Origin: Lichenihabitans psoromatis | GTDB lineage: Bacteria; Pseudomonadota; Alphaproteobacteria; Rhizobiales; Beijerinckiaceae | Direction: 5' to 3' | Assembly: GCF_004323635.1 (NCBI RefSeq) | Contig: NZ_CP036515.1 | Location: 1,254,501 to 1,318,500, forward strand | Length of the DNA: 64,000 nt | In this document: one piece after another, positions 8,832-17,017 of the stretch | How positions within the stretch are numbered: the stretch's first letter is position 1 | How the letters are laid out: each line of letters opens with the position of its first letter | Made by a program: the position numbers and the translations under genes | The notes under the pieces: generated by a model | What the model was told of the DNA's origin: nothing | The model's input: the letters and a program-made list of their open reading frames with translations, nothing else | Databases searched by the model: none

Positions 8832-10073
8832 TTGAGCAGCGACACACGGGCCACCGAGACCGATGAGGCCGGTTCACCCATCGACTTTACCCGAGGTCTG
8901 CGCCCGGAAGCCTTGCTGAGCCCCGAAAGCGGCATCGTCGAGGTCTTCAATTATGGGCGGAACCGGCAAGGCTTGATCCCGCTCTGGGTGGGCGAGAGCG
9001 ATCTGCCGACACCGAGTTTCATCTGCGAGGCTGCGGCGCGTTCGCTCGAAGCTGGCGAAACCTTCTACACCTATCAGCGCGGCATTCCGGAACTCCGCAC
9101 CGCGATCGCGGCCTATATGACAAGGGTCTATGGTGGTCCTTACTCGGGGTCGGCCGATCCTTTCCGGCCCGAGCGCTTTTTCGTGACCATTGGCGGGATG
9201 CACGCCTTGCAGCTTGCCATGCGGCTCGTCGCAGGCGTGGGCGACGAGGTCATCGTCCCGACCCCCGCGTGGCCGAACTTTCGCGGCGTCGTCGGCGTCT
9301 CGGGAGCCACGACGGTGGATGTTCCGATGCATTTCGGCGGCGATCCCCTCGGCTGGACGTTGTCGATCGACGATGTCGAACGGGCCGTGACGCCGCGCAC
9401 GACGGCGATCATCATAAACTCGCCGTCGAACCCCACCGGCTGGATCGCATCGGCCGCCGATCTCGAGGCTCTTCTGGCTCTCGCGCGCCGTCACGATCTT
9501 TGGATCGTCGCCGACGAGATCTATGGCCGCTTCGTCTATGACGGCGAGCGGGCACCCTCCTTCCACGATATCATGCGGCCGGACGATCGGATTCTGTTCG
9601 CCCAGACTCTGTCGAAGAACTGGACCATGACCGGGTGGCGGATCGGATGGCTGGAAGCACCGGAATCTCTTGGCCCCTTGATCGAAAATCTCGTCCAATA
9701 TTCGACATCCGGCGTCCCGGTTCCTACCCAACGCGCCGCGATCGTGGCGATCGAGAATGGGGAGCCATTTTTGCGTCAGCAGGTCGAGCGCGCCAAGACC
9801 AGCCGCGATATCCTTTGCGACGCGCTTGCGGCGACCGGACGGGTTCGCTTCGCGCGGCCACAAGGCGCGTTCTATCTCTTCGCGTCGATCACGGGAGAAA
9901 CCGACATGCGCCGCCTCGTGCTTCGCATGGTCGACGAGGCTGGGCTCGGCATGGCGCCAGGAGGCGCTTTTGGGACGGGCGGAGACCCTTATGTCCGGAT
10001 CTGTTTCGCGCGGCAGCCCAGCGAAATCGCCGAAGTCGCTCGCCGCTTCGTGGCATGGCTCGGCCGGAGTTGA
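8832..10073 (+). CDS. Pyridoxal-phosphate-dependent class I/II aminotransferase
   Basis: A 413-residue fold-type I aminotransferase, AspC-like. Conserved PLP-site features are the Gly-rich TIGGMHALQLAM segment (about 119-130), Asn200 in NSPSNPTG, Asp228 and Tyr231 in ADEIYG, the Schiff-base Lys262 in TLSKNWTMTGWRIGW, and a C-terminal Arg in YVRICFARQ. The substrate amino acid cannot be fixed from sequence; aspartate-, alanine- or aromatic-type enzymes all look alike here. Translation appears to start at TTG 8832, with AGGAA 9 bases upstream overlapping the end of mscL. It is probably co-transcribed with mscL. Confidence 0.9.
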   Translation: MSSDTRATETDEAGSPIDFTRGLRPEALLSPESGIVEVFNYGRNRQGLIPLWVGESDLPTPSFICEAAARSLEAGETFYTYQRGIPELRTAIAAYMTRVYGGPYSGSADPFRPERFFVTIGGMHALQLAMRLVAGVGDEVIVPTPAWPNFRGVVGVSGATTVDVPMHFGGDPLGWTLSIDDVERAVTPRTTAIIINSPSNPTGWIASAADLEALLALARRHDLWIVADEIYGRFVYDGERAPSFHDIMRPDDRILFAQTLSKNWTMTGWRIGWLEAPESLGPLIENLVQYSTSGVPVPTQRAAIVAIENGEPFLRQQVERAKTSRDILCDALAATGRVRFARPQGAFYLFASITGETDMRRLVLRMVDEAGLGMAPGGAFGTGGDPYVRICFARQPSEIAEVARRFVAWLGRS

Positions 10074-10138
10074 GCCACCCTCATCATATTGTCGTTAGCG
10101 ACGCCTTGATGCGGATCCGTCGATGACCCGGGACAGGC

Positions 10139-11140
10139 TTAGCCCGCGGCTTTTGGGTCAGTTGCCTTCGTGAGCCGCGAGCGCTCGAACAGGATCACGG
10201 CGATGATGCCGAAGGCCAGCGGCGCGATGAGGTAGAGCAGCCGGAACACCAGCAAGGCGGCCAGGATATCGGCTTTGGCGATGTCCGGCAGCGCCGTGAC
10301 GAAGACGAGTTCGAGAACGCCCAGGCCGCCCGGTGCGTGGCTCAGCAAGGCCGCCGAGAAGGACGCCAAAAACACACCGAGAATGATCAGAAACCCCGGA
10401 TTGTCGGTTACCGGCAAGGCGCAATAGATGATGCCGGCAGCACCGAGCAATTCGAGCGGCCCGGCGATCAGTTGGCGCATCGTGATGTTGAGGCGCGGAT
10501 AGACGAGCTTAAACGTCCCGATCTGCAATGGTCGCAGATTCAGCGTCGACCCGATGACATAAAGCGCCACGAACGCCAGCAGCCCGCAGCCGATCAGGCG
10601 CACGCTGATGTCCGACAAATGGAACAGACGGGCCAAAATATTCGGTTCGATCACGAAGACGAGGCCGCCCAGCAGAGCCGTGCCGAGCGCGAAGGTGAAG
10701 GAGCAGAAGGCCACGAGGACACCGACCTCGGACAGCGTCAGCCCTTTGGTCGAGTAAGCCCGATAGCGCACCATGGCGCCGGAGAACATCGACATGCCGA
10801 TGTTGTGGGACAGCGCGTAGGTCGTGAACGACACGGCCGAGATGAAACCCCAAGGCAATTTGAAGCCGAGATGCGACAGCGCGATCCGATCGTACCAAGC
10901 CAGCGCCATATAGGCCACCAAGGTCGAAAGGATCGCGAGCATCCAGCGGCCCGACGAGATCGCCAGGATTGACTCTTCGACGTCGGTGAACGACAGACCG
11001 CGCACTTCGCGGAACAGCAGCCATAAGGAGAAGACGACCGCCGCAACGCCGATCATCGGCCAGACGATCGTCGACCACGTGAACCGGGCGATGGTTGGCG
11101 GCTGGACCGGCGGTGGCGGCTGAAGATCGAAGTCTACCAA
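10139..11140 (-). CDS. Lysylphosphatidylglycerol synthase-like flippase-domain membrane protein (YbhN/UPF0104 type)
   Basis: A 333-residue polytopic inner-membrane protein with about eight hydrophobic segments, resembling the stand-alone N-terminal domain of MprF. Family-typical elements are the LAWYDRIAL motif, the SFTTYALSHNIG segment, RYRAY, and near the C-terminus SHAPGGLGVLELVFVTAL, the conserved H-x-P-G-G-L-G-V-x-E signature. MprF homologues flip or modify aminoacyl-phosphatidylglycerol. Stand-alone members are of unproven function, possibly lipid transport. Translation seems to begin at TTG 11140. A short Pro-rich cytoplasmic leader (PPPPVQPP) precedes the first helix. hemJ and hemE lie upstream on the same strand, about 100 bases away. 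Confidence 0.85.
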   Translation of the reverse strand: MVDFDLQPPPPVQPPTIARFTWSTIVWPMIGVAAVVFSLWLLFREVRGLSFTDVEESILAISSGRWMLAILSTLVAYMALAWYDRIALSHLGFKLPWGFISAVSFTTYALSHNIGMSMFSGAMVRYRAYSTKGLTLSEVGVLVAFCSFTFALGTALLGGLVFVIEPNILARLFHLSDISVRLIGCGLLAFVALYVIGSTLNLRPLQIGTFKLVYPRLNITMRQLIAGPLELLGAAGIIYCALPVTDNPGFLIILGVFLASFSAALLSHAPGGLGVLELVFVTALPDIAKADILAALLVFRLLYLIAPLAFGIIAVILFERSRLTKATDPKAAG

Positions 11141-11240
11141 AGGGATCTCGTCGAACGAAGAGCGGGAACAGGTTGATGGCGGTGGATCGAGGCCGATCCC
11201 TTGACGACACGCATCGCGACCATGCGGCCGCGCCGCCGCA

Positions 11241-11663
11241 TCAAAATGGTTTGACGATTACCAGGATGACGATGCCGATCAGCAGCACGGTCGGGATTTC
11301 GTTGACGACGCGGAAGTAGCGCGACGACTTCACGTTGGCGTCGTTGGCGAAACGCCGGGTACTCGCCGCCAGGAAGCCATGACAGCCGCTCAGCAGCACG
11401 ACCAGCAGGATCTTGCCGTGCAACCAGCCATCGCGAAACCACCCACCCTCGTAGGCGAGCCAGAGGCCGGTGATCCACACCGCGATCATGGCCGGGTTCA
11501 TGATGGCGCGCAGCAACCGGCGCTCCATGACCTTGAAGGTCTCGGACTGCGGCGTCCGCGGCCCCGCTTCAACGTGATAGACGAAGAGGCGCGGGAGATA
11601 GAGCATGCCGGCCATCCAGGCCACCATGCTGATGACGTGCAAAGCCTTGATCCAAAGGTACAT
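11241..11663 (-). CDS. hemJ: Protoporphyrinogen IX oxidase HemJ
   Basis: A 140-residue membrane protein that oxidises protoporphyrinogen IX to protoporphyrin IX, the penultimate step of haem synthesis in bacteria lacking HemG/HemY. It has four transmembrane helices and the HemJ hallmarks: the start YLWIKALHVISMVAWMAGM, with the conserved His used as haem ligand, then LYLPRLFVYHVE, and KILLVVLLSGCHGF, and a C-terminal FRVVNEIPTVLLI. The ATG at 11663 matches the usual family start; an in-frame TTG at 11672 would add three residues. The gene follows hemE on the same strand, so two haem-pathway steps are encoded side by side next to the putative origin. Confidence 0.93.
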   Translation of the reverse strand: MYLWIKALHVISMVAWMAGMLYLPRLFVYHVEAGPRTPQSETFKVMERRLLRAIMNPAMIAVWITGLWLAYEGGWFRDGWLHGKILLVVLLSGCHGFLAASTRRFANDANVKSSRYFRVVNEIPTVLLIGIVILVIVKPF

Positions 11664-11786
11664 TGACGACAACCCGAAGACATTCGAGGATTGGCGGAAG
11701 AGCCGCCCGGTAAATACCGCAGAACCACCGAGGCGCCTAAGCTTTTCGGCTCGACCAAAGGGTCGGGCCGCGCGTCGGCATCGTGG

Positions 11787-12848
11787 TTATAATCCGGCTC
11801 GGACGCGCGCCACGAGATGCTCGACATGGGCGATCGGGGTTTCGGGCAAAATGCCATGACCGAGATTGAACACATGCGGTCGTCCGGCGAAACCTTTCAG
11901 AATACGCGTGATCGCATGATCGAGCCCCTCCCCGCCAGCCACCAGGGCGAGAGGATCGAGGTTGCCCTGCAGCGTCAGATTATGCGGCATGACCCGATTG
12001 GCCCATTCGACATCGACACTGGTGTCGAGCCCGAGCGCACTCACCTGATCATCCGCGGCTTGGAGCAACTGACGCCCGGTCGCGCGCGGGAAAGCGATGA
12101 TGCGAATGGTGGGGCATGCAACACGAAGCCGGGTCACGAGCGTTTGCACGGGACGCAGGCACCAGCGTTCATATTCCAGCGTCGGCAGCACGCCCGCCCA
12201 ACTGTCAAAAATCTGAATGGCGTCGACCCCGGCCGACACCTGGGCGGTCAGATAAGTGACGGAGGCGTCGACAAGGCGGTCGATGATGCGCTGAAACAAT
12301 TCCGGATGCCGGTAGGCAAACAAGCGGGCTGGCGCCTGATCGGGCGTGCCACGACCAGCGATCATATAGCTCGCGACGGTCCAAGGAGCACCACAGAAGC
12401 CTATCAGCGGGGTCGCAGACCCCAGCATGGCCTTGGCGCGCGTGACCGTCTCCAGAACGGGAGACAAGCGGTTCATGTCAATCTCCGCATGCAGCCGATC
12501 GACATCGGCTGCATCGATGAGCGGATCGAGCCGAGGACCATGCCCGGTCTCGAACGAGACGGTCTGACCGAGCGCGTCCGGGATCACGAGGATGTCGCTG
12601 AAGAGGATCGCGGCGTCGAAGCCAAAGCGGCGGATCGGCTGCAATGTGGCCTCCGAGGCGAGCTTTGGATTGTAGCAGAAATCGAGGAACGAGGGCGCCG
12701 TTGCGCGCATCTCCCGATATTCGGGAAGATAGCGCCCCGCCTGGCGCATGAGCCAGATCGGCGGTTTGTCGGCCACCGATCCATCGAGCGTGTCGAGGAA
12801 CAGGGTGCTCGGGCCACGCGTTAGATTGCCGGATTGAACATGAGACAT
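11787..12848 (-). CDS. hemE: Uroporphyrinogen III decarboxylase
   Basis: A 353-residue cytosolic enzyme converting uroporphyrinogen III to coproporphyrinogen III by four decarboxylations. The N-terminal signature PPIWLMRQAGRYLPEYR and the second signature, here GFCGAPWTVASYMIAG, are both intact, as are the catalytic Asp in FSDILVIPDALG and the C-terminal NLGHGI. The ATG at 12848 is chosen (AAGGGA about 11 bases upstream). An in-frame extension to 12926 would add an acidic stretch coded by a short TCTTCTTCT repeat, which more likely belongs to the intergenic region. hemE directly flanking the origin is a conserved alphaproteobacterial arrangement. hemJ follows downstream. Confidence 0.95.
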   Translation of the reverse strand: MSHVQSGNLTRGPSTLFLDTLDGSVADKPPIWLMRQAGRYLPEYREMRATAPSFLDFCYNPKLASEATLQPIRRFGFDAAILFSDILVIPDALGQTVSFETGHGPRLDPLIDAADVDRLHAEIDMNRLSPVLETVTRAKAMLGSATPLIGFCGAPWTVASYMIAGRGTPDQAPARLFAYRHPELFQRIIDRLVDASVTYLTAQVSAGVDAIQIFDSWAGVLPTLEYERWCLRPVQTLVTRLRVACPTIRIIAFPRATGRQLLQAADDQVSALGLDTSVDVEWANRVMPHNLTLQGNLDPLALVAGGEGLDHAITRILKGFAGRPHVFNLGHGILPETPIAHVEHLVARVRAGL

Positions 12849-12857
12849 AAGAAAAGA

Positions 12858-12891
12858 GAATCCCTTAGACTCTTCTTCTGAGTCTTCTTCT
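12858..12891. repeat. GANTC cluster with tandem 12-bp TCTTCTTCT repeat
   Basis: GAATC (12858), GACTC (12868) and GAGTC (12880) fall within 27 bases, and a fourth GACTC is at 13178. The last two of the cluster begin imperfect 12-bp direct repeats (12868-12879 and 12880-12891). GANTC is the target of the cell-cycle methylase CcrM of alphaproteobacteria. Confidence 0.55.
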
Positions 12892-12991
12892 AGGGGGAGG
12901 CGTAACCGTCCTCCCGTTTCGTTCACATTTCGTCAACGCTTGTGGCGAGACATAGGCCGCCGCTATGACGCGTCATCGGTCTGTGGAGAAT

Positions 12992-13006
12992 TTAAGAATT
13001 CCTTAA
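12992..13006. promoter_or_regulatory. CtrA-type binding box (TTAA-N7-TTAA) in putative oriC
   Basis: TTAA at 12992-12995 and TTAA at 13003-13006 are separated by exactly seven bases (GAATTCC), the full consensus for the response regulator CtrA. In Caulobacter such boxes overlap DnaA sites and repress initiation. A DnaA-like site ends two bases upstream of this one. Confidence 0.6.
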
Positions 13007-13289
13007 CGTCTTGCGCCACATGGGACGACCTCGGCATGTGGACAGCAAAAACCCAATCCCCACTGTTCCGTCAAGGTTGCGCCTGAGGCCGGGCTGTGTC
13101 CACAGGCTCGGCCGTGTGGACCAAACCGCCTGAGGCTCGGGAGAAGCCGGGAGAATTCCTTCCCCTCGCTGGCGCTGGACTCTACTATCCACAGACCGCC
13201 TGATGACGCCGGTATAAGTTCAGCGGGCAGGCCGCGGTACCGTCCCGCAGCGCCAATGTGAGATCGATCGCCGAGGTGGAGACAAAGGT

Positions 13290-14126
13290 GTGACACGCAG
13301 CTATTTCCATCTGCATCTGGTCTCGGATTCGACCGGCGAAACTTTGATCGCGGCGAGCCGCGCCGTCGCGGCGCAATATCAAGACGTGTCCTCGATCGAG
13401 CATATCTATCCGCTGCTGCGGACTCGCGCTCAACTCGAACGGGTCATCACCGATATCGAGGCGGCGCCCGGTATCGTCTTGTTCACGCTGGTCGACCCGG
13501 AATTGATCAGCCGCCTCGAGGAAGCCTGTCACGAATCGGGCTCACCTTGCCTGTCCGTGCTGCAACCGATCGTCGACGTCTTCCAATCCTATCTCGGCCG
13601 GGCCGCGACCTCGCCGCGGCCTGGCGCGCAGCACGTTCTCAACGCGGATTATTTCAAGCGGATCGACGCGCTCAATTTCACCATGATGCACGACGATGGA
13701 CAGATCTCCGAAGGGCTTGAACAAGCCGACGTGCTGCTGCTTGGCGTCAGCCGAACCTCCAAGACACCCACCAGTATCTATCTGGCCAACCGCGGCATTA
13801 AGACCGCCAATATCCCGCTCGTGCCCAACGTGCCGTTGCCTCCCGTGGTGTTCGAGCTCAAAAATCCTCTCGTGGTCGGGCTGCTGGCGTCGCCCGAGCG
13901 CATCGTGCAGATTCGTCAGAACCGGCTTCTGTCGCTTCGGGCGGAAGCTGAAACGCCCTATGTGGATCGGATTTCGGTCGCGGAGGAAATCGCGCAATCG
14001 CGCCGGATCTTCGCTCAGAACGGCTGGCCGACCATCGACGTCACCCGGCGGTCGATTGAGGAAACTGCCGCCGCTATTATCGATCTGCACAAGGTCCACC
14101 GCATGAAATTCATCGCCCAGGCATGA
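13290..14126 (+). CDS. Pyruvate, phosphate dikinase (or PEP synthase) regulatory protein, DUF299 family
   Basis: A 278-residue bifunctional serine/threonine kinase and pyrophosphorylase that switches pyruvate-phosphate dikinase or PEP synthase off (ADP-dependent phosphorylation) and on (Pi-dependent dephosphorylation). Family features are the N-terminal [11 protein letters not shown], the central [20 protein letters not shown] (P-loop-like GVSRTSKT), and KTANIPLVP, followed by [13 protein letters not shown]. Start is GTG at 13290 with GAGGTGGAG about 9 bases upstream. This is the homologue of Rickettsia RP001, the conserved right-hand neighbour of oriC in alphaproteobacteria. The stop overlaps the start of maf by ATGA, so the two are translationally coupled. 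The target kinase gene is not in the window. Confidence 0.93.
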   Translation: MTRSYFHLHLVSDSTGETLIAASRAVAAQYQDVSSIEHIYPLLRTRAQLERVITDIEAAPGIVLFTLVDPELISRLEEACHESGSPCLSVLQPIVDVFQSYLGRAATSPRPGAQHVLNADYFKRIDALNFTMMHDDGQISEGLEQADVLLLGVSRTSKTPTSIYLANRGIKTANIPLVPNVPLPPVVFELKNPLVVGLLASPERIVQIRQNRLLSLRAEAETPYVDRISVAEEIAQSRRIFAQNGWPTIDVTRRSIEETAAAIIDLHKVHRMKFIAQA

Positions 14127-14752
14127 CCGAACCTTACTCGCTTTGGCGTGGTGCGCCGCTGGTCCTCGCCTCGGCTAGCCCGACGCGGCGCTTGCTTCTC
14201 GAAAGCGCCGGCATTCCGGTCGTGGTTCGTCCCGCCTTGATCGACGAGCGTGCCATCGAGCGTGAGATCGATGACAACTTGTCTGGCGGAGGTATCGACG
14301 CGCGGAAGACCGCGACGGCCCTGGCGCGGGCCAAGGCGTTGGCGGTCGTGGCTCCCGGTGCGCTCGTGCTCGGCGCGGATCAGACGCTGTCGCTCGATGG
14401 ACATGGGTTGCACAAGCCGGCCACGACCGAGGCGGCGCGCCATCAAATCGCGGCGCTGGCTGGACGGACCCATGATTTAAATTCAGCTTTTGTGCTCGTG
14501 CGCGATGGATCCGTGGTGGCCGAAGCAGTTTGGAGCGCCCGCCTGACGATGCGGCCACTTTCACCCGCCTTTATCGCGCTTTATGTCGACGCCATGGGAG
14601 TGGCCGTCTCGGAGAGTGTCGGCGGCTACAAGCTCGAAGGGCTCGGCATCCATCTTTTCGAGCGGATCGAAGGCGATCAATCGACGATGCTCGGCCTGCC
14701 TTTGCTGCCCTTGCTCGCGGCATTGCGCCAGTGCGGTGTTCTCGACGGATAA
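14123..14752 (+). CDS. maf: Maf family nucleoside-triphosphate pyrophosphatase
   Basis: A 209-residue Maf/Ham1-fold pyrophosphatase that hydrolyses non-canonical or modified nucleotides (house-cleaning) and is linked to septum control in Bacillus. Conserved elements are the start [19 protein letters not shown] (S-x-S-P-R-R type substrate loop), the acidic DERAIEREI, the ALARAKAL basic helix, [13 protein letters not shown] (catalytic Asp) and [19 protein letters not shown] near the C-terminus. It overlaps the PDRP gene by four bases and converges on folC with only a 7-base gap. The common alphaproteobacterial continuation maf-aroE-coaE-dnaQ is absent here. Confidence 0.93.
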   Translation: MTEPYSLWRGAPLVLASASPTRRLLLESAGIPVVVRPALIDERAIEREIDDNLSGGGIDARKTATALARAKALAVVAPGALVLGADQTLSLDGHGLHKPATTEAARHQIAALAGRTHDLNSAFVLVRDGSVVAEAVWSARLTMRPLSPAFIALYVDAMGVAVSESVGGYKLEGLGIHLFERIEGDQSTMLGLPLLPLLAALRQCGVLDG

Positions 14753-14759
14753 GCGGTGT

Positions 14760-16088
14760 TTAGACCGGTGGTGACGCGTTGAGGGTCAGCACTTCGCCGG
14801 CGAGATAGAGCGATCCGGTGATCAACACGCGGGGTGACATCGGCCACACCCGCGCCGAGATAGCGTGAAGCGCCGCCAGGATCGTATCGAAGGCACTGGC
14901 GCGGAGGCCAGCCGCCACAGCGATATCGGCGAGTTCGGTGGCGGTCCGGCCGTCGTGATCGCCGCCCACCGGCACGGTCAAAACCTCCTGGGCCAAGCCG
15001 TTGAACGGTGTCAGAAAGGCTTGCGCGTCTTTGGTCGATAGCATGCCGCAGACGATGACGAGCGGACGGCCGGCTCTCTCTTCCAATTCGGCCATGGCTT
15101 CGGCGAGCACGCGCCCACCATCGGCATTATGGCCCCCGTCGAGCCAGACCTCGGCGACATCGCCGAGCGCCTCGACGACGGGTCCGCGCGACAGACGCTG
15201 CAGCCGCGCCGGCCAGTCTGCGGTGCTGAGGCCGGTTTCGATCGCCGCGATCGGAAAATAGGGATCGAGCACCCGCATCGTCGCGATGGCGGCGCCCGCA
15301 TTGATCTGTTGATGGCGTCCGGGGAGGCGCGGCAGTGGCAGATCGAGGAGACCTCTCTCGTCTTCGAAGACGAACCGGCCCCGTTCCTCGCGCGTGGCGA
15401 AATCCTGGCCGCCGATCTGAGGCGTGACGCGTAAGCGGTCGGCTTCGCGTTGCAACACCGCGATCGCGTCGGCGCCTTGGGCTGCGATGACGGCGGGAGA
15501 GCCCGCTTTCAATATTCCGGCTTTTTCGAACGCGATCCGCTCGATCGTCGTGCCGAGAAATTCCGGATGGTCGATCGACACCGGCGTGATGACGGTCGCG
15601 ACCGGGTGAGCAATCACGTTGGTGGCGTCGTAGCGACCGCCGAGACCGACCTCGAGCAGCAGGATATCGGCGGGATGGCGGGAGAAGACCTCGATGGCCG
15701 CAGCGGTCAGGATCTCGAAAAAACTGATCGACTGGCCAGCGTTGACGCGTTCGCACTGGGCCAGAACGCTCGCAAGTTCCTCATCGGTGATGAGGACGCC
15801 GCCACCGACTTCGCCAAGGCGGATACGCTCGTTGAACCGGACGAGATGAGGCGAGGTATAGACATGAACCACGCGGCCCGCCGCTTCGAGCATGGCGCGC
15901 ATGAACGCGACGGTCGAGCCTTTGCCGTTGGTCCCGGCCACATGGATGACGGGCGGAAGGCGCCGTTCCGGGTGGCCCAGTTCCGCAAGCAGGCGTTCGA
16001 TGCGGCCAAGCGACAGATCGATCTTCTTGGGGTGCAGAAGCGGCAACCTGGACAGGATCGTGTCCAGGGTCTCGTCCGGTGGCATCAT
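14760..16088 (-). CDS. folC: Bifunctional folylpolyglutamate synthase / dihydrofolate synthase
   Basis: A cytosolic Mur-ligase-fold enzyme that adds glutamate to dihydropteroate and extends the polyglutamate tail of folates. Seen are the ATP loop HVAGTNGKGST, the YTSPHLVRFNERI folate-binding segment, EVGLGGRYDATN, the HPEFLGTTIERIAFEKAGI segment, with the lysine normally carbamylated nearby, and LDGGHNADGGR of the C-terminal domain. The ATG at 16088 is preferred: it leaves 7 bases after accD, and homologues start at about this point. An in-frame ATG at 16139 would overlap accD by 44 bases. It is the last gene of the trpF-trpB-trpA-accD-folC block. Confidence 0.93.
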   Translation of the reverse strand: MMPPDETLDTILSRLPLLHPKKIDLSLGRIERLLAELGHPERRLPPVIHVAGTNGKGSTVAFMRAMLEAAGRVVHVYTSPHLVRFNERIRLGEVGGGVLITDEELASVLAQCERVNAGQSISFFEILTAAAIEVFSRHPADILLLEVGLGGRYDATNVIAHPVATVITPVSIDHPEFLGTTIERIAFEKAGILKAGSPAVIAAQGADAIAVLQREADRLRVTPQIGGQDFATREERGRFVFEDERGLLDLPLPRLPGRHQQINAGAAIATMRVLDPYFPIAAIETGLSTADWPARLQRLSRGPVVEALGDVAEVWLDGGHNADGGRVLAEAMAELEERAGRPLVIVCGMLSTKDAQAFLTPFNGLAQEVLTVPVGGDHDGRTATELADIAVAAGLRASAFDTILAALHAISARVWPMSPRVLITGSLYLAGEVLTLNASPPV

Positions 16089-16095
16089 CGCAGCG

Positions 16096-16989
16096 TCACG
16101 CAGCAGCCGCGACATCATCGGGAAGGTCCACTGCGACATGCGGCGGCGTGTTCATCAAGATACCGCAGAGGCGGCCGAGCGTCGCCCGCATATCGCGTCG
16201 CGGCACGACGAGATCCACCATGCCGTGATCGCGCAGATATTCCGACCGCTGAAACCCCTCGGGCAGCTTTTCGCGCACGGTCTGTTCGATGACACGCGGT
16301 CCTGCAAAGCCGATCAAGGCCCCCGGCTCCGCGATGTGGATGTCACCCAACATCGCATAGGAGGCCGTGACGCCGCCGGTCGTCGGATTGGTCAGCACGA
16401 CAATATAAGGCAGCTTGGCGGCCTTCAGCCGCCGGACCGCCACCGTCGTGCGCGGCATCTGCATCAGCGAAAACATTCCCTCATGCATCCGCGCGCCGCC
16501 CGACGCCGCGAAGAGGATAAAGGAGGTGCGGTTCTTCACGGCATAGTCGATGCCGGTCACCACGGCTTCGCCCGCCGCCATCCCGAGTGTGCCGCCGATG
16601 AAGTCGAAGTCCTGCACCGCGACGGTCGCGGACTGACCCTCGATCGTGCCAGCCCCGAGTTTGATGGCATCGACGAGGCCAGTCTTGGTCCGCGCATCCT
16701 TCAGCTTGTCGACATAGCGCTTCTCGTCCCGAAATTTTAGCGGATCGAGCGGCACGTCGGGGACGCCGATATCGGTCCAAGTGCCACCGTCGAAGGTCGC
16801 TTTAAGCCGCACATCGGCGGTCATCCGCATATGGTAGCCGGAATTCGGCACCACGAAGAGGTTGGCTTCGAGATCCTTATGATGAACCAACTGGCCGCTG
16901 TCCGGGCACTTCACCCACAGATTCTCCGGCGTTTCCCGTTTGAGGAACGAGCGGATCTTCGGCGGCACCACGTTCAGCATCCAGTTCAT
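16096..16989 (-). CDS. accD: Acetyl-CoA carboxylase carboxyltransferase subunit beta, without zinc-ribbon cysteines
   Basis: A 297-residue beta subunit of the AccA2-AccD2 carboxyltransferase, which moves the carboxyl group from biotin to acetyl-CoA in the first step of fatty-acid synthesis. The crotonase-fold core is clear: [56 protein letters not shown] and [18 protein letters not shown]. The N-terminal zinc ribbon of E. coli AccD (four Cys) is replaced: only Cys28 remains in [14 protein letters not shown], and [11 protein letters not shown] stands where the second CxxC should be. This loss is seen in Rhizobiales AccD as I know the family. It lies between trpA and folC on the same strand. 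Confidence 0.96.
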   Translation of the reverse strand: MNWMLNVVPPKIRSFLKRETPENLWVKCPDSGQLVHHKDLEANLFVVPNSGYHMRMTADVRLKATFDGGTWTDIGVPDVPLDPLKFRDEKRYVDKLKDARTKTGLVDAIKLGAGTIEGQSATVAVQDFDFIGGTLGMAAGEAVVTGIDYAVKNRTSFILFAASGGARMHEGMFSLMQMPRTTVAVRRLKAAKLPYIVVLTNPTTGGVTASYAMLGDIHIAEPGALIGFAGPRVIEQTVREKLPEGFQRSEYLRDHGMVDLVVPRRDMRATLGRLCGILMNTPPHVAVDLPDDVAAAA

Positions 16990-17017
16990 TCATGTCTCCT
17001 TGAGTTTGGGCTCTGCG

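Larger units (their letters stand above)
12849..13287. other. oriC: Putative chromosomal replication origin (oriC) between hemE and the PDRP gene
   Basis: The 439-bp gene-free region between divergent hemE and the pyruvate-dikinase regulatory gene (RP001-type) has the same gene context as the Caulobacter crescentus origin. At least five sites share the TCCACA core of DnaA boxes: 12982-12990 (TTCTCCACA on minus), 13037-13045 (CTGTCCACA on minus), 13096-13104 (GTGTCCACA), 13115-13123 (TGGTCCACA on minus) and 13185-13193 (CTATCCACA, one mismatch to TTATCCACA). The AT-rich stretch at 12990-13007 holds a perfect TTAA-N7-TTAA CtrA-type box. Four GANTC sites are present. No perfect TTATCCACA is seen, as is also usual for Caulobacter. 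Two promoters, for hemE and the PDRP gene, must also lie here. Confidence 0.75.
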
